Shown: in pieces, positions 21,561 through 29,412 of the stretch | How positions within the stretch are numbered: the first letter of the stretch is position 1 | Layout: the number at the start of each line of letters is the position of its first letter | Source: Armatimonadota bacterium | GTDB lineage: Bacteria; Armatimonadota; UBA5829 | Assembly (NCBI GenBank): GCA_039679645.1 | Contig: JBDKUO010000001.1 | Coordinates: 1-33,319, forward strand | DNA: 33,319 nt | Direction: 5' to 3' | Position numbers and translations under genes: made by a program | The notes under the pieces: model-generated | The model's database searches: none | Told to the model about the DNA's origin: nothing | The model's input: the letters and a program-made list of their open reading frames with translations, nothing else

Positions 21561-24209
21561 ATGCTTAGTAGTGAACTTAGAACCAAATACCTGAAATTCT
21601 TCGAGAGCAAAGGCCATCTGATCCACCCCAGCGATTCGCTTGTGCCGGACGACGCCAGCCTGCTCTATACATCCGCCGGGATGGTGCAGTTCAAGCCCTA
21701 TTTCGTGGGCGAACGAGTGCCTCCGGCGACGAAGATCACCACATCCCAGAAGTGCATGCGCACGGACGATATAGACGAAGTCGGCGATGCCTTTCACCAC
21801 ACCTTCTTCGAGATGCTCGGCAACTTCAGCTTCGGAGATTATTTCAAGCGCGACGCTATCCACTGGGCATGGGAGTTTTTGACCGAGGTGTTGAAGATAA
21901 ATCCCGAACGCCTTTGGACCAGCATTTATATCGATGATGATGAAGCCGCCGATGTGTGGATCAAAGAGATCGGCTTTTCGGCGAATAGGGTCGTGAGGCT
22001 TGGCGAGGATAAGAACTATTGGCCCGCCGATGCTCCCAGCAAAGGCCCGAATGGGCCTTGTGGGCCTTGTAATGAGATATTCTTTGATACCAAACCCGAA
22101 CTCGGCCCGCCAGAGGATCCGGCATGGTCAATAGCGCACGACTCCAGCCGATTTGTCGAGATTTGGAACCTGGTTTTCCAGCAGTTCGATAGGCAGGAAG
22201 ACGGCACCATGAAGCCGCTTCCTACGAAGAATATCGATACCGGGATGGGGTTTGAGCGTACTATTACTGTGCTCAGTGGGATGCCCAGCGATTATGAGAC
22301 CGATCTCTTCCTGCCGATCATTCGGGAAATCGAAAAAATATCCGGCGCCAAATACGGCTCGGATGAAGATACCGACAGAGCTATCCGAGTGGTTGCCGAT
22401 CATATCAGATCAGCTGTTTTCACCATTGCAGACGGTGTGATGCCGTCCAATGTCGGCCGTGGCTACGTTCTGCGCAGGTTGATTAGGAACGCGGTCGTTA
22501 AGGGCCGAAGCCTTGGACTTACCAAGAGCTTCCTGGAGCCGATAGTGCCGATAGTCGTCGAGATAATGGGTGATGTATATCGCGAGATCGCCGACAGGCA
22601 GGGTTACATCAAAAAAGTGATCGGCAGCGAGGAAGAAAAATTCCGCCATACTCTCGACAGCGGCATGCAGCGCCTTGAGGACCAGATCGAGTTGGCGGCT
22701 TCTACCAGTGAGAAGACTCTCGACGGCGAGGCAGCGTTTACTTTATATGACACCTATGGTTTCCCGCTTGAGCTGACTAAAGAGATCGCGGCTGCAAAGG
22801 GCGTCTCTGTGGATATTGACGGTTTCGAGTCCGCGATGGAGGAGCAGCGCAGGCGCGCCAAAGAGTCGAGCGACTTTGCGACCCAGCTCTTCGGCGGCGG
22901 CAGCACTGTCATAATCGAGCTTGAAAAGACTATCGATGCCACCAAATTCGTCGGCTATGAGCAGACTGCAGGCGACGCCAATGTGCTTGCTATTATTAAG
23001 GGCGGCGAACTGGTCACATCGGCAGGCGAGGGTGACGAGGTCGAGCTTGTGCTGGACGAGACGCCGTTTTATGCGGAGATGGGCGGTCAGGTCGGCGACA
23101 CAGGTTCGATAGTCAACAATGGCGCATCACTCGATGTGGTCGATACGATCAAGGCTTCACACTTCTTTTTTCACAAGGGCAAGATGCAGTCCGGGACTAT
23201 CTCGGTCGGCGATTCTGTGCAATGCAAAGTGAACAAGAAGCGCCGCATGTCGATTGCTCGAAACCATACGGCCACTCACCTCCTGCACACGGCTTTGCAC
23301 GAAGTCCTTGGTGAGCACGCTCTGCAGAAGGGGTCTCTGGTCGACCCGGACAGACTGCGGTTCGACTTTTCGCACTTCCAGGCGGTCACGCGCGATGAGA
23401 TGCGCCGGATCGAAAACCGCGTCAACGAGTTCATTCTCGAAGACGTGCAGACCAACGTCACTATCTCCAATATAGACGAGGCCCGAAAGATGGGCGCAAC
23501 GGCCCTCTTTGGCGAGAAATACGGCAATGAGGTCCGCGTGGTCAAGATGGGCGATGTCTCGATAGAGCTTTGCGGCGGCACGCACCTCCAGCACACCGGT
23601 CAGGTCGGTCTCTTTAAGCTGATGAGCGAGTCGAGTGTAGGCGCGGGTCTTCGCCGAATTGAGGCCGTGACTGGTGAGGCAGCCGTCCATTACGTCAATG
23701 ACTTAGAGGACCAGCTTCGAGAGACGGCTGAGGTGCTTGGTTCATCTTTGTCGGATACGGTTTCGGCAGCCGAGCGCGCCGTGCAGGCCGCCAAAGACGC
23801 TCAGCGCGAGATAGATATTCTCAAAAGCCAGGGAGCTGCCGAACAGGCAGGCGAACTGGTCGATTCGGCGCAGGAAGCGGGCGGGGTCAAATTTGTAACC
23901 GCATCTGTTTCGACAGTCGATGTGCCGACACTCCAAAAGCTCGCCGATGGTGTCGCCGATAAGCTCAAGTCCGGCGTAGTCGTGCTGGCGGGAGTTGCCG
24001 ACGGTAAGGTCCTTTTTGTCGGCAAAGTCACATCCGATCTTGTCTCTAAAGGCTTCCATGCCGGTAACACTCTCCGCGAAGTCGCAAAAGTCGCGGGCGG
24101 CGGCGGTGGCGGCAGACCTGAGTTTGCCCAGGCAGGCGGCAAGGATGCGAGTAAGGTCGACCAGGCTCTGGCAAAGGCGGTAGAGATTATCAAGGCACAG
24201 GCAAGTTGA
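21561..24209 (+). CDS. alaS: alanyl-tRNA synthetase, 882 aa
   Basis: A full-length class II synthetase that charges tRNA-Ala. The N-terminal catalytic core begins with the family-typical 'YLKFFESKGH' and 'YTSAGMVQFKPYF', followed by 'DEVGDAFHHTFFEMLGNFSFGDYF'. The editing domain has the zinc ligands H569, H573, C671 and H675 in HTATH and CGGTH, so Ser/Gly-mischarged tRNA can be cleared. The C-Ala domain ends with the usual glycine-rich GGGGGGRPEFAQAGGKD. The length is standard. No T-box leader is seen in the 78-base gap upstream, which instead holds degenerate heptamer repeats. Confidence 0.98.
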   Translation: MLSSELRTKYLKFFESKGHLIHPSDSLVPDDASLLYTSAGMVQFKPYFVGERVPPATKITTSQKCMRTDDIDEVGDAFHHTFFEMLGNFSFGDYFKRDAIHWAWEFLTEVLKINPERLWTSIYIDDDEAADVWIKEIGFSANRVVRLGEDKNYWPADAPSKGPNGPCGPCNEIFFDTKPELGPPEDPAWSIAHDSSRFVEIWNLVFQQFDRQEDGTMKPLPTKNIDTGMGFERTITVLSGMPSDYETDLFLPIIREIEKISGAKYGSDEDTDRAIRVVADHIRSAVFTIADGVMPSNVGRGYVLRRLIRNAVVKGRSLGLTKSFLEPIVPIVVEIMGDVYREIADRQGYIKKVIGSEEEKFRHTLDSGMQRLEDQIELAASTSEKTLDGEAAFTLYDTYGFPLELTKEIAAAKGVSVDIDGFESAMEEQRRRAKESSDFATQLFGGGSTVIIELEKTIDATKFVGYEQTAGDANVLAIIKGGELVTSAGEGDEVELVLDETPFYAEMGGQVGDTGSIVNNGASLDVVDTIKASHFFFHKGKMQSGTISVGDSVQCKVNKKRRMSIARNHTATHLLHTALHEVLGEHALQKGSLVDPDRLRFDFSHFQAVTRDEMRRIENRVNEFILEDVQTNVTISNIDEARKMGATALFGEKYGNEVRVVKMGDVSIELCGGTHLQHTGQVGLFKLMSESSVGAGLRRIEAVTGEAAVHYVNDLEDQLRETAEVLGSSLSDTVSAAERAVQAAKDAQREIDILKSQGAAEQAGELVDSAQEAGGVKFVTASVSTVDVPTLQKLADGVADKLKSGVVVLAGVADGKVLFVGKVTSDLVSKGFHAGNTLREVAKVAGGGGGGRPEFAQAGGKDASKVDQALAKAVEIIKAQAS

Positions 24210-26428
24210 TTTTTAACACACCAAATAACCTCTCCCCCGGTCAGTCGCACGTAATCCCCCCTCCGTGTCGGAGGGGGCTAGGGGGCGGTAAGCTGCGTTT
24301 TGCCTATAGCATATTGCTGATTTTCCTAACGCTGTTTCTTGCTGCGTCTGCAAACGCTGCGCCAATCTCACAAGGGGTGAGTAAGCAGGGCAAGGTTGTA
24401 GTCGTAGTAGCAAATCGCCTTATTCTAGATGACCTGGACAACTCTTCGCTGCCGGCAATCACAAAGATGGTCCGAAACGGCGCGATTGGGCTTGTCAGCC
24501 CGAACTGCGTCGGGCCAAAGAGTGAAATTTCATGCATGGTCACCGCAGGGGCAGGCACAAGCTGCCGGGGTGGGACCTTTGTCCGCGACTTTTATGATTC
24601 GCTTGAAACAACAGAATACGGCGAGAACGCACAAGAAGCATATACCGGTCAAACAGGTTATAAGGCAGGCCCCCATTCGGCAGTCTTTCTGGGTCTGGGC
24701 CCGGCATTGCGTGCAAATATCGATCTCGCCAAACCTGCCAGACTGGGAGCCTTGGGCGATGCTCTTCACGAGTCCGGCAAGAAAACGTGCGTTATAGGAA
24801 ACTCGGATATTCTTCCGGATCAGATAAATCGATCAGCCGCTGTCCTGGCGATGGACTCACGCGGCCAAATAGATATCGGACGTCTGAGTTCCTCTTTACC
24901 GGCAAATGCCGACTTTACGATCATAGACTTTGGTTCAACTACCCATCTGGATGACCTTAAGGACCGCATGACCGATAAGGCTCTGGCTCTGCACAAAGCC
25001 GAAGCCATGCGCGATCTGGATAAACTCATCGGCAAGTTGATGCGTGAAAATATCACTCTCGTGCTCGTTTCATTCAGCTTGCCTACGGGAGACTCCTGGG
25101 ACAGACTCACCCCGATTGTGATCTATGGACCTAAATATAAAGGTGTATTGACTTCTCCGACAACCCGCACCCCTGGCCTTGTCGCCGCAAGTGATTTCGC
25201 GCCTACCATTCTCGATATGTCCGGCATACCCGCGCCGTCGGATATCATAGGCCGCCCATCAAAGAGCGTATCCGCTAAGGATAAGCTTGCCGTAGTGCAT
25301 GAGCTGGACACCCGTGTAAAGGCGCAGCAGGATATAGTTCGGCCTGTTGTGTATGTAGTGGCGGCTGTTGTGGGTCTGTCTTTTGTGGCCGCTATTGTGC
25401 TTTTGGGTTTTTCTCTTCGAGCGCCGAGAAGAGTATATGCGTTGATCAGGGTCGGCCTCGTTGCAGCCTGTGCAGCGGCGGTCGCCATGATGCTTGCCGT
25501 GCTTGCTCCGGCAGGCGCGGCGGGGTATATTGTGGGGACTTTTGTGTTCTGGGCGATGATTGTGGCAGTCAGCTTTGCTTTAGGCTGGTTATGGGACCGA
25601 ACAACCGGTATTCGAGCCGCTCCTATGCTTGCTGTCTATGCAATCAGCATAGCTGTGATCATAGTTGACACCTTCACGGGCTGCAGGTTATGCAAGTTTG
25701 CTCTTCCCAGTTCATATCAGCTCAGCGGTCTGCGTTTCTATGGAATCGGCAATGAATACGCGAGCATACTGATATCCATGTCCGCGCTTTGTGCTGTTTT
25801 TAGCGGTAAGATTGTTCGCAGATGGCTTGCTCCAGCCCTGGGAGCTTTGATAATACTGACACTGGGCATGGGCAGAACCGGCGCCAACTACGGCGCGACG
25901 TTTGCCGCCGCCGTCACATTCGGGCTGATCAGTTTTGGTGTCAGCAGGGCCAGGTTCGGGCTTCGGCATGTGATCATGATGTTTGTCGGTGGTTTCGCTC
26001 TTATGGCGGTCCTCGCCGTTACGGATTTTCATGCATTCGGATCAGCAGCGGCGCACGCCGGTCGGATGGCGAGCCTTGCGCAGCGAGTTGGGGGAGACTA
26101 CGTGCTTACCCTGATAGAGCGAAAAGTTCTCTTGAACCTCAGGATCATTGTCCGTCCCGAAGCCATGGTTGCTTATGCCGTGCTTATCCCGATATTTCTG
26201 TTTTGGACATATCGAGTGCCCGCTAAACTCAAGGATGAAATTTTTCGCGATAGACAGATCGTCGCCAGCCTGAAAGGTTTCCTGATCGGTATATTGGCTG
26301 CATTTGTCTTGAATGATTCGGGCATAGTCATGGCGGTGCTTATGTTCGGCATGCTCTCTTCCCTGGTTCTCTATACTATGATGGAGATCGTCGGCAGCGG
26401 TAAAGCCGGGGAGTCTGACAATGCCTAG
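24206..26428 (+). CDS. large membrane protein with N-terminal alkaline-phosphatase-like domain, about 740 aa
   Basis: A hydrophobic export segment at about residues 31-51 precedes an extracytoplasmic domain (about 55-360) whose pattern ('KVVVVVANRLILDDL', 'GLVSPNCVGPKSE', a 'DFAPTILDMSGIPAP' block near its end) resembles the alkaline phosphatase superfamily. About ten membrane helices follow, including a conserved-looking 'GIGNEYAS'. The substrate is unknown and an envelope role is likely. The start is uncertain: a TTG at 24206 overlaps the alaS stop, and the first 30 codons run through a palindromic repeat (24257-24277), so the true start may be an unusual codon near 24290-24314. It overlaps ruvX by 8 bases. 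Confidence 0.78.
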   Translation: MIFNTPNNLSPGQSHVIPPPCRRGLGGGKLRFAYSILLIFLTLFLAASANAAPISQGVSKQGKVVVVVANRLILDDLDNSSLPAITKMVRNGAIGLVSPNCVGPKSEISCMVTAGAGTSCRGGTFVRDFYDSLETTEYGENAQEAYTGQTGYKAGPHSAVFLGLGPALRANIDLAKPARLGALGDALHESGKKTCVIGNSDILPDQINRSAAVLAMDSRGQIDIGRLSSSLPANADFTIIDFGSTTHLDDLKDRMTDKALALHKAEAMRDLDKLIGKLMRENITLVLVSFSLPTGDSWDRLTPIVIYGPKYKGVLTSPTTRTPGLVAASDFAPTILDMSGIPAPSDIIGRPSKSVSAKDKLAVVHELDTRVKAQQDIVRPVVYVVAAVVGLSFVAAIVLLGFSLRAPRRVYALIRVGLVAACAAAVAMMLAVLAPAGAAGYIVGTFVFWAMIVAVSFALGWLWDRTTGIRAAPMLAVYAISIAVIIVDTFTGCRLCKFALPSSYQLSGLRFYGIGNEYASILISMSALCAVFSGKIVRRWLAPALGALIILTLGMGRTGANYGATFAAAVTFGLISFGVSRARFGLRHVIMMFVGGFALMAVLAVTDFHAFGSAAAHAGRMASLAQRVGGDYVLTLIERKVLLNLRIIVRPEAMVAYAVLIPIFLFWTYRVPAKLKDEIFRDRQIVASLKGFLIGILAAFVLNDSGIVMAVLMFGMLSSLVLYTMMEIVGSGKAGESDNA
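24257..24277. repeat. GC-rich palindromic repeat, 9-bp stem, within the gene start region
   Basis: CCCCCTCCG (24257-24265) pairs perfectly with CGGAGGGGG (24269-24277) around TGT, and GCTAGGGGGCGG follows. It looks like a dispersed REP-type palindrome rather than coding DNA, although the frame of the membrane-protein gene remains open across it. Confidence 0.55.
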
Positions 26429-26852
26429 AATAGCGGCTCTGGATGTGGGTGATGCGACGGTCGGCGTAGCGGTAAGCGATGAGCTTTGCATTACTGCGAA
26501 CCCTGTGACCACTATCAGGCGTAGTAAAAGTATAAAAACCGACCTTCGTGCCGTGGAAGAACTGCTCAATGAACTGGGAGCCTCCAGGGTTGTTGTAGGG
26601 CTGCCGTTGGATCTAAAGGGCGAGGAAGGAATTCAAGCTGCGAAAGTTAAAGACTTCACGGACCGTCTCACAAGGCGTATCAGGATACCTGTTGTTCTGT
26701 GGGATGAGTCACTGAGCACTGTTGACGCCGAGTCTTCTCTCATCCAGATGGATATCTCGCGCAAAAAGCGAAAAAAAGTAATCGATCAGATGGCCGCAGC
26801 CGTCATATTACGCAGTTACCTTGAAAGTGGAGAGTGGAGGGTGGAGAGCTAA
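26421..26852 (+). CDS. ruvX: RuvX/YqgF-type Holliday junction resolvase or pre-16S rRNA nuclease, 143 aa
   Basis: An RNase H-fold nuclease of the YqgF family, which matures 16S rRNA 5' ends and is annotated as a Holliday junction resolvase. 'AALDVGDATVGVAVSD' carries the first catalytic Asp. 'VVVGLPLDLKGEEG' and 'VLWDESLSTVDAE' supply the Glu/Asp positions, and 'KKVIDQMAAAVIL' the last Asp. The size is normal. The final codons (GEWRVES) lie within degenerate 7-base repeats. It precedes mltG, a common bacterial neighbour. Confidence 0.93.
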   Translation: MPRIAALDVGDATVGVAVSDELCITANPVTTIRRSKSIKTDLRAVEELLNELGASRVVVGLPLDLKGEEGIQAAKVKDFTDRLTRRIRIPVVLWDESLSTVDAESSLIQMDISRKKRKKVIDQMAAAVILRSYLESGEWRVES

Positions 26853-26906
26853 GACCAGGAAAGCAGTCTTGAACGCTTAACTCATAACTCATAACACACA
26901 ACGCAT
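26823..26906 (+). repeat. two runs of heptanucleotide repeats around the ruvX-mltG junction
   Basis: The first run (about 26824-26851) reads AAAGTGG, AGAGTGG, AGGGTGG, AGAGCTA and includes the end of ruvX. The second (26879-26906) reads AACTCAT, AACTCAT, AACACAC, AACGCAT, and the last unit supplies the first two bases of the mltG ATG. No Shine-Dalgarno is visible before mltG. Confidence 0.6.
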
Positions 26907-27960
26907 GAAAAGTATTTTCACTCAGACAAAACCTTATATACTCGTCCTGGTCGCAGCGCTGGTTATAACCGGCCTGTGGCTGTTCGCCTGCTTGCGACCC
27001 ATCTCGAGCGATGCATCTGCCGTCCGAGTGGTCGTAGCAAAAGGGTATACTGCCAGGGACATCGGCAACTCTCTGGACGAGCAGGGTCTGATCAGAAGCC
27101 CGTTTGTATTCATGCTGGCTTGCAAGGCAGGCGGTGCGACGGAGAAACTCAAGCCCGGTGTCTATGAACTGAGCCGGACAATGAGCGTGCCGGAGATAAT
27201 AAACCATCTCGTCAGCGGCAAGACACTCGAAAGCTGGGTCACAATGCCGGAGGGTTTCACAGCTCGCCAGATGGCCGACCTGCTTCAGAGTAAACGACTG
27301 GTAAGTGGGGACTCATTTGTGAGACTGGTCTTGAACCAGACTTACCAGTTCCCGGACTATTCATTTGTTTATGGCAGTTCTCTCGAAGGCTATCTATTTC
27401 CTGACACCTACCTGATTGCCAGGGGCACGGACGCGCAGGGAATCACAAGAAAAATGCTGGATACATTCGATCAAAAGGTCATAAAACCCAATAGATCTGA
27501 GATCGAGCAGGTCATACGCAATAGATTTGGACTGGGCAAACAATCATTTGCCGAGGGTCTGAACAAACTCTTGATCGTGGCCTCCATGATCGAGCGTGAA
27601 GCGAAGGTTTCCAAAGACAGATCGCTCATATCGGCAGTGCTGTGGAACCGTCTTGCAAAGGGTATGAGGTTGGAAGTGGATGCAACCGTGACGTATTCGC
27701 CCGGCGAGAGCACAGACAATAAAGACAAAATATACTACGGCGATCTGCATAAAGACTCGCCGTACAATACCTATACCCATGCCGGTCTGCCTGCCGGTCC
27801 GATATGCAATCCGGGGCTGGCTTCTATCAAGGCGGCAATGCATCCGGCGAATGTTGATTATTTGTACTACGTTGCCCGGCCCGACGGCAGTCACCATTTC
27901 AGCCGGACCTTTGAAGAACACGTCGCCGCCAAAAACGCGATAAAAGACGGTGGCCGGTAA
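26905..27960 (+). CDS. mltG: endolytic murein transglycosylase MltG (YceG-like), 351 aa
   Basis: An inner-membrane lytic transglycosylase that cuts nascent peptidoglycan and ends glycan strands. A single N-terminal membrane helix (about 11-29) is followed by a LysM-like region and the catalytic domain. The catalytic glutamate is E230 in 'VASMIEREAK'. The later hallmarks MRLEVDATVTY, 'YNTYTHAGLPAGPICNPG' and 'DYLYYVARPDGSHHFS' are all present. The length is normal. The ATG at 26905 is the end of a row of heptamer repeats. It is followed 1 base later by yqeG. Confidence 0.97.
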   Translation: MKSIFTQTKPYILVLVAALVITGLWLFACLRPISSDASAVRVVVAKGYTARDIGNSLDEQGLIRSPFVFMLACKAGGATEKLKPGVYELSRTMSVPEIINHLVSGKTLESWVTMPEGFTARQMADLLQSKRLVSGDSFVRLVLNQTYQFPDYSFVYGSSLEGYLFPDTYLIARGTDAQGITRKMLDTFDQKVIKPNRSEIEQVIRNRFGLGKQSFAEGLNKLLIVASMIEREAKVSKDRSLISAVLWNRLAKGMRLEVDATVTYSPGESTDNKDKIYYGDLHKDSPYNTYTHAGLPAGPICNPGLASIKAAMHPANVDYLYYVARPDGSHHFSRTFEEHVAAKNAIKDGGR

Positions 27961-27961
27961 T

Positions 27962-28519
27962 ATGGGTGAGCTTCTTGAGCTGTTTCGTCCCGACCAGTAC
28001 GTGCGGAATGTGAGTGAGATCGACCTTGCAGCGCTAAAGCAGGACGGCTTCAGAGCGCTGATGCTCGATCTGGATAACACGCTTCTGCCCTGGGCAAGCT
28101 CACAGGTCCCGGAGTCAAGCAGGCGGTGGATCGAGTCCGCTAAGGCTGTAGGGATGGGGCTTTGTATTGTCTCCAATACGCACAATCCAAAACGGTTGAA
28201 CGCCGTTGCTCGCGAGCTTGGGATATCTTGTGTGTTCAGGGCATTAAAGCCCAGACCGCACTGTTTTGAGCGCGCATTAAAGATGTTGGGCTGCAAAGCC
28301 GAAAATTGCGTCGTAGTGGGCGATCAACTGCTAACGGATATACTGGGCGGCAACTGGGCTTGCATGCATACTATTCTTGTGGAGCCTATGCACCCCAAAG
28401 AATTTATCGGCACAAAGCTGAGCCGTCTGATCGAACGGTGGATTATGCGGCGCTTGCGCAGGCCTGCCGCTGGAACAAATGACGGTCTGTACAAGTCAGA
28501 AAAACAGGATACCAAGTGA
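27962..28519 (+). CDS. yqeG: YqeG-type HAD phosphatase (subfamily IIIA), 185 aa
   Basis: All four HAD motifs are visible: DLDNT (36-40, with nucleophile D36 and acid/base D38), 'IVSNTH', the lysine in 'ALKPRP', and 'VVGDQLLTDILG'. YqeG proteins are cytoplasmic phosphatases of unclear in vivo substrate, often next to aroE. A related start GTG at 27950 exists, but the ATG at 27962 matches the usual family N-terminus (LLxLFRPDQYV). The next gene overlaps its stop (GTGA). Confidence 0.92.
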   Translation: MGELLELFRPDQYVRNVSEIDLAALKQDGFRALMLDLDNTLLPWASSQVPESSRRWIESAKAVGMGLCIVSNTHNPKRLNAVARELGISCVFRALKPRPHCFERALKMLGCKAENCVVVGDQLLTDILGGNWACMHTILVEPMHPKEFIGTKLSRLIERWIMRRLRRPAAGTNDGLYKSEKQDTK

Positions 28520-29367
28520 ACATGCTCGGCAAAACACGTGTTTTGGGTGTATTCGGACACCCCATAGCCCACAGCCTTTCGCCCGTAATGCAAAACGCTG
28601 CGATCGAAGCTTTGGGAATAGATTACGTGTATGTGCCTTTTCATGTGCTGCCAAACGATCTAGAAAAAGCGGTCCATGGAATCAGGGCGCTGAATATTGC
28701 GGGGGTAAATGTCACGATCCCTCACAAAGAGAATATCATCGCATATCTCGACGAAGTGAGCGAGCGGTCGATGAGAATTCGTTCCGTAAATACGGTCATC
28801 AATAAAGATGGGCATCTTGTTGGTGATACCACCGATGGTCGCGGTTTTCTTAAGTCGGCTCAAGCCGAGTGGGGGAAACTGGACGGCAAAAAAGTCCTGC
28901 TTCTTGGAGCAGGCGGATCGGCTAAGGCTGTAAGTTTCGCGCTTGCCGAGATCGGCTGCGAGATAGTGATAGCTAACCGGACTTTTGGCAGGGCCCGGGA
29001 GCTTGTTGAGGGTTTGAACACGGTCTTCGGAAGAGACGCAGCGAGGGCCATTGGGATGCAAAGGGAAGCTCTGGCGGATGAAGCGCAAAGCGCCGATCTG
29101 CTGGTCAACACCACGTCAGTCGGCATGAGCCCGGATATAGACTCAACTCCGATACCCGGCGACCTGCTGCATTCAAATCTATTGGTTTATGATCTTGTAT
29201 ATAATCCTTCGACCTCTCGGCTTGTCAGACAGGCGCGTGAGCGTGGAGCGCGCGCTGTCAATGGTCTGGGGATGTTGGTCCATCAGGGTGCGCTTTCGCT
29301 TGAGATGTGGACCGGACGGCAGGCGCCGGTAGATGTGATGGAAGAAGCGGCTGCTGTTGTGTTATAA
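28516..29367 (+). CDS. aroE: shikimate dehydrogenase, 283 aa
   Basis: Reduces 3-dehydroshikimate to shikimate with NADPH in aromatic amino acid synthesis. Substrate-binding residues are seen in 'GHPIAHSLSPVMQNAA', 'NVTIPHKE' (catalytic Lys) and 'VGDTTDGRGF' (catalytic Asp). The NADP site is GAGGSAKAV followed by 'NRT'. The ending 'GLGMLVHQGALS' is typical. I chose GTG at 28516, which overlaps the yqeG stop and has AGGA 6 bases upstream; an ATG at 28522 is the alternative. Confidence 0.96.
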   Translation: MNMLGKTRVLGVFGHPIAHSLSPVMQNAAIEALGIDYVYVPFHVLPNDLEKAVHGIRALNIAGVNVTIPHKENIIAYLDEVSERSMRIRSVNTVINKDGHLVGDTTDGRGFLKSAQAEWGKLDGKKVLLLGAGGSAKAVSFALAEIGCEIVIANRTFGRARELVEGLNTVFGRDAARAIGMQREALADEAQSADLLVNTTSVGMSPDIDSTPIPGDLLHSNLLVYDLVYNPSTSRLVRQARERGARAVNGLGMLVHQGALSLEMWTGRQAPVDVMEEAAAVVL

Positions 29368-29412
29368 TTTTTGGGTGTCGCGGATATGCGCGACCGCGTT
29401 GAGGTGCAGGCA

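Noticed and set aside
23157-23690. 177-codon minus-strand open frame inside alaS
   Set aside because: Antisense to the highly conserved editing domain of alanyl-tRNA synthetase; no ribosome site or motifs.
26823-26906. Short periodic repeats as a CRISPR array
   Set aside because: Units are 7 bases with no spacers; no cas genes in the window.
29363-29368. TATAAT at the end of aroE as a pilB promoter
   Set aside because: It overlaps the aroE stop codon and no acceptable -35 lies 16-18 bases upstream.
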